From positions 1 through 29,735 of IMG/VR virus record IMGVR_UViG_3300025151_000197: DNA of 29,735 bases; one strand, given 5' to 3'. The stretch comes from a virus. Under the pieces are notes generated by a model that searched no databases, was not told where the DNA came from, and was given only the letters and a program-made list of their open reading frames with translations. Below are positions 29,030 through 29,735 of this stretch, in pieces (position 1 is the first letter of the stretch; each line of letters opens with the position of its first letter). Made by a program: the position numbers and the translations under genes.

Positions 29030-29500
29030 TTAGCCTACGTCGTTAGCGCTATGCATTGCCAAGTACACGTCAAGCTCGCCTGCGGTAAGCGCGGAAGGCG
29101 AACCGGAAGAGGAGTTGGTGAACTTGATCTGCAAGGCATCAGCGGCTGCGGCAAAAGTCCCGGCAAGGGTCTTTGGTACTGCACCTTGAGCTGCAATGAT
29201 CGGGCCAACTGCGGTTACGGAAGTGGACTCGATGAAGTTATTCGGGTCACCGTCCGTTCCCAATTCAGCTGCCAAAGCACCAGTACCAGTCATTGCGGTA
29301 CTGACGTTGATCATAGCTTTCGAGATGACGAAGTCTGTTGGTGTGTTTCCAAGAGCAACGGTGACGGTATCGGAAGACCCTGAGCCTTCGTCAATGTCGG
29401 TGTAAAGGATCTTCCACTTGTGCGTGTATCCTTGTGCGCGTTCTTGGTTCGAGAGGACGCTCTTACGAGCGTTGTCGAGTGTTACGTCGGTATTAGCCAT
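29030..29500 (-). CDS. Capsid decoration/auxiliary structural protein
   Basis: The 156-residue product begins with a disordered helix (MANTDVTLDNARKSVLSNQE) and is then mostly beta-type with many Gly/Thr/Ala residues (GSSDTVTVALGNTPTDFVIS, NVSTAMTGTGALAAELGTDG). It starts with a good AAGGAGA site just after the capsid gene. The composition and place right after the major capsid protein suggest a decoration or auxiliary head protein, though no decisive motif is visible. Confidence 0.65.
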   Translation of the reverse strand: MANTDVTLDNARKSVLSNQERAQGYTHKWKILYTDIDEGSGSSDTVTVALGNTPTDFVISKAMINVSTAMTGTGALAAELGTDGDPNNFIESTSVTAVGPIIAAQGAVPKTLAGTFAAAADALQIKFTNSSSGSPSALTAGELDVYLAMHSANDVG

Positions 29501-29527
29501 TATTAAATCTCCTTGATGTTAGATGGA

Positions 29528-29735
29528 TTAGTTAAAGAACCCGTGAGCTTTTGGAGCGTAGCAGGCAAGTCCGGCAATGACGTCTACAAAACCTCTGCGT
29601 CCTCCGCCTTGGTCTTCCAACTCGGTAGCGGACTCAGCTTTGAGCGAGTGCATTCCGACGTATTCGGGATCAACGAGCAATCCGGCATCAGCGTCAACCG
29701 TGTCAGATCCGCTCGTCCGATTTACGAAAAGCGAA
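29528..29735 (-). CDS. Major capsid protein, C-terminal end (partial)
   Basis: Only the last 68 residues lie in the window; the gene continues past the right edge. The visible part includes AGLLVDPEYVGMHSLKAESA, TELEDQGGGRRGFVDVIAGL and AYAPKAHGFFN-type ending (here CYAPKAHGFFN). A closing strand such as FVDVIAGLACYAP is common at the end of HK97-fold capsid proteins. The identity is inferred from this ending and from its position first in the late operon before a decoration-like gene. Confidence 0.65.
   Translation of the reverse strand, partial: SLFVNRTSGSDTVDADAGLLVDPEYVGMHSLKAESATELEDQGGGRRGFVDVIAGLACYAPKAHGFFN

Overview
The window is a contiguous piece of a tailed double-stranded DNA bacteriophage, most likely a temperate virus with a short (podovirus-type) tail. 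It carries a large terminase subunit, a capsid-protein C-terminus, tail and ejection-type virion genes, a DnaB-like helicase, a RecE-like exonuclease, an SSB-like protein, a RuvC-like resolvase and a tyrosine integrase with all of its signature residues. Genes are tightly packed. Start and stop codons overlap repeatedly as ATGA, GTGA or TAATG, and purine-rich Shine-Dalgarno sequences are common, so the host is a bacterium. Its taxonomy cannot be read from the sequence. No tRNA, rRNA, CRISPR array or insertion sequence was seen.

Layout. (1) Positions 1-4941, minus strand: an operon starting with two small regulators (HTH and sigma-region-4-like), followed by a C5-cytosine DNA methyltransferase, five very small genes (one a strongly acidic 40-residue peptide), a PP-loop/PAPS-reductase-like enzyme and the terminase large subunit, which runs off the left edge. 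(2) 4942-4999: an AT-rich divergent control region. (3) 5000-6126, plus strand: an unidentified protein and an HTH-HNH endonuclease. (4) 6127-6879: about 750 bases without genes but rich in repeats, with iteron-like copies, a GC-rich hairpin and several CGCAAGGTTTGCG-type repeats. This is the best candidate for a replication origin or packaging/control region. (5) 6880-9509, plus strand: small accessory, presumably early, genes, several sharing an AACTAAA leader motif. (6) 9635-15445, minus strand: a replication and recombination operon, read from the integrase and SSB-like gene through RecE-like exonuclease, RuvC-like resolvase, PD-(D/E)XK nuclease and replication protein to the DnaB-like helicase. 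(7) 15489-15514: an intrinsic terminator closing the late operon. (8) 15588-29735, minus strand: the virion operon, transcribed from the right edge: capsid, decoration-like protein, tail adaptor, LamG adhesin, a cluster of small membrane proteins (lysis candidates), tail protein, fibre-like protein and three large ejection-type proteins.

Several genes lie below a 60-residue cut-off and were found by reading through the gaps between larger ORFs: 2704-2883, 3052-3174, 7434-7520, 7526-7699, 11355-11486, 25337-25486 and 26502-26576. The start of 2880-3047 was also moved, leaving a 55-residue product. Most are stitched to their neighbours by stop/start overlaps.

The most unusual content is the module between terminase and control region, where a PP-loop enzyme with a cysteine cluster, a DNA methyltransferase and a 40-residue peptide with 21 acidic residues share one operon. 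This could be a DNA-modification or anti-restriction unit. Also notable are an AT-rich, acetyltransferase-like insert inside the 1336-residue virion protein and the repeat-rich region at 6162-6780. All functional statements are from motif reading alone; no database search was run.
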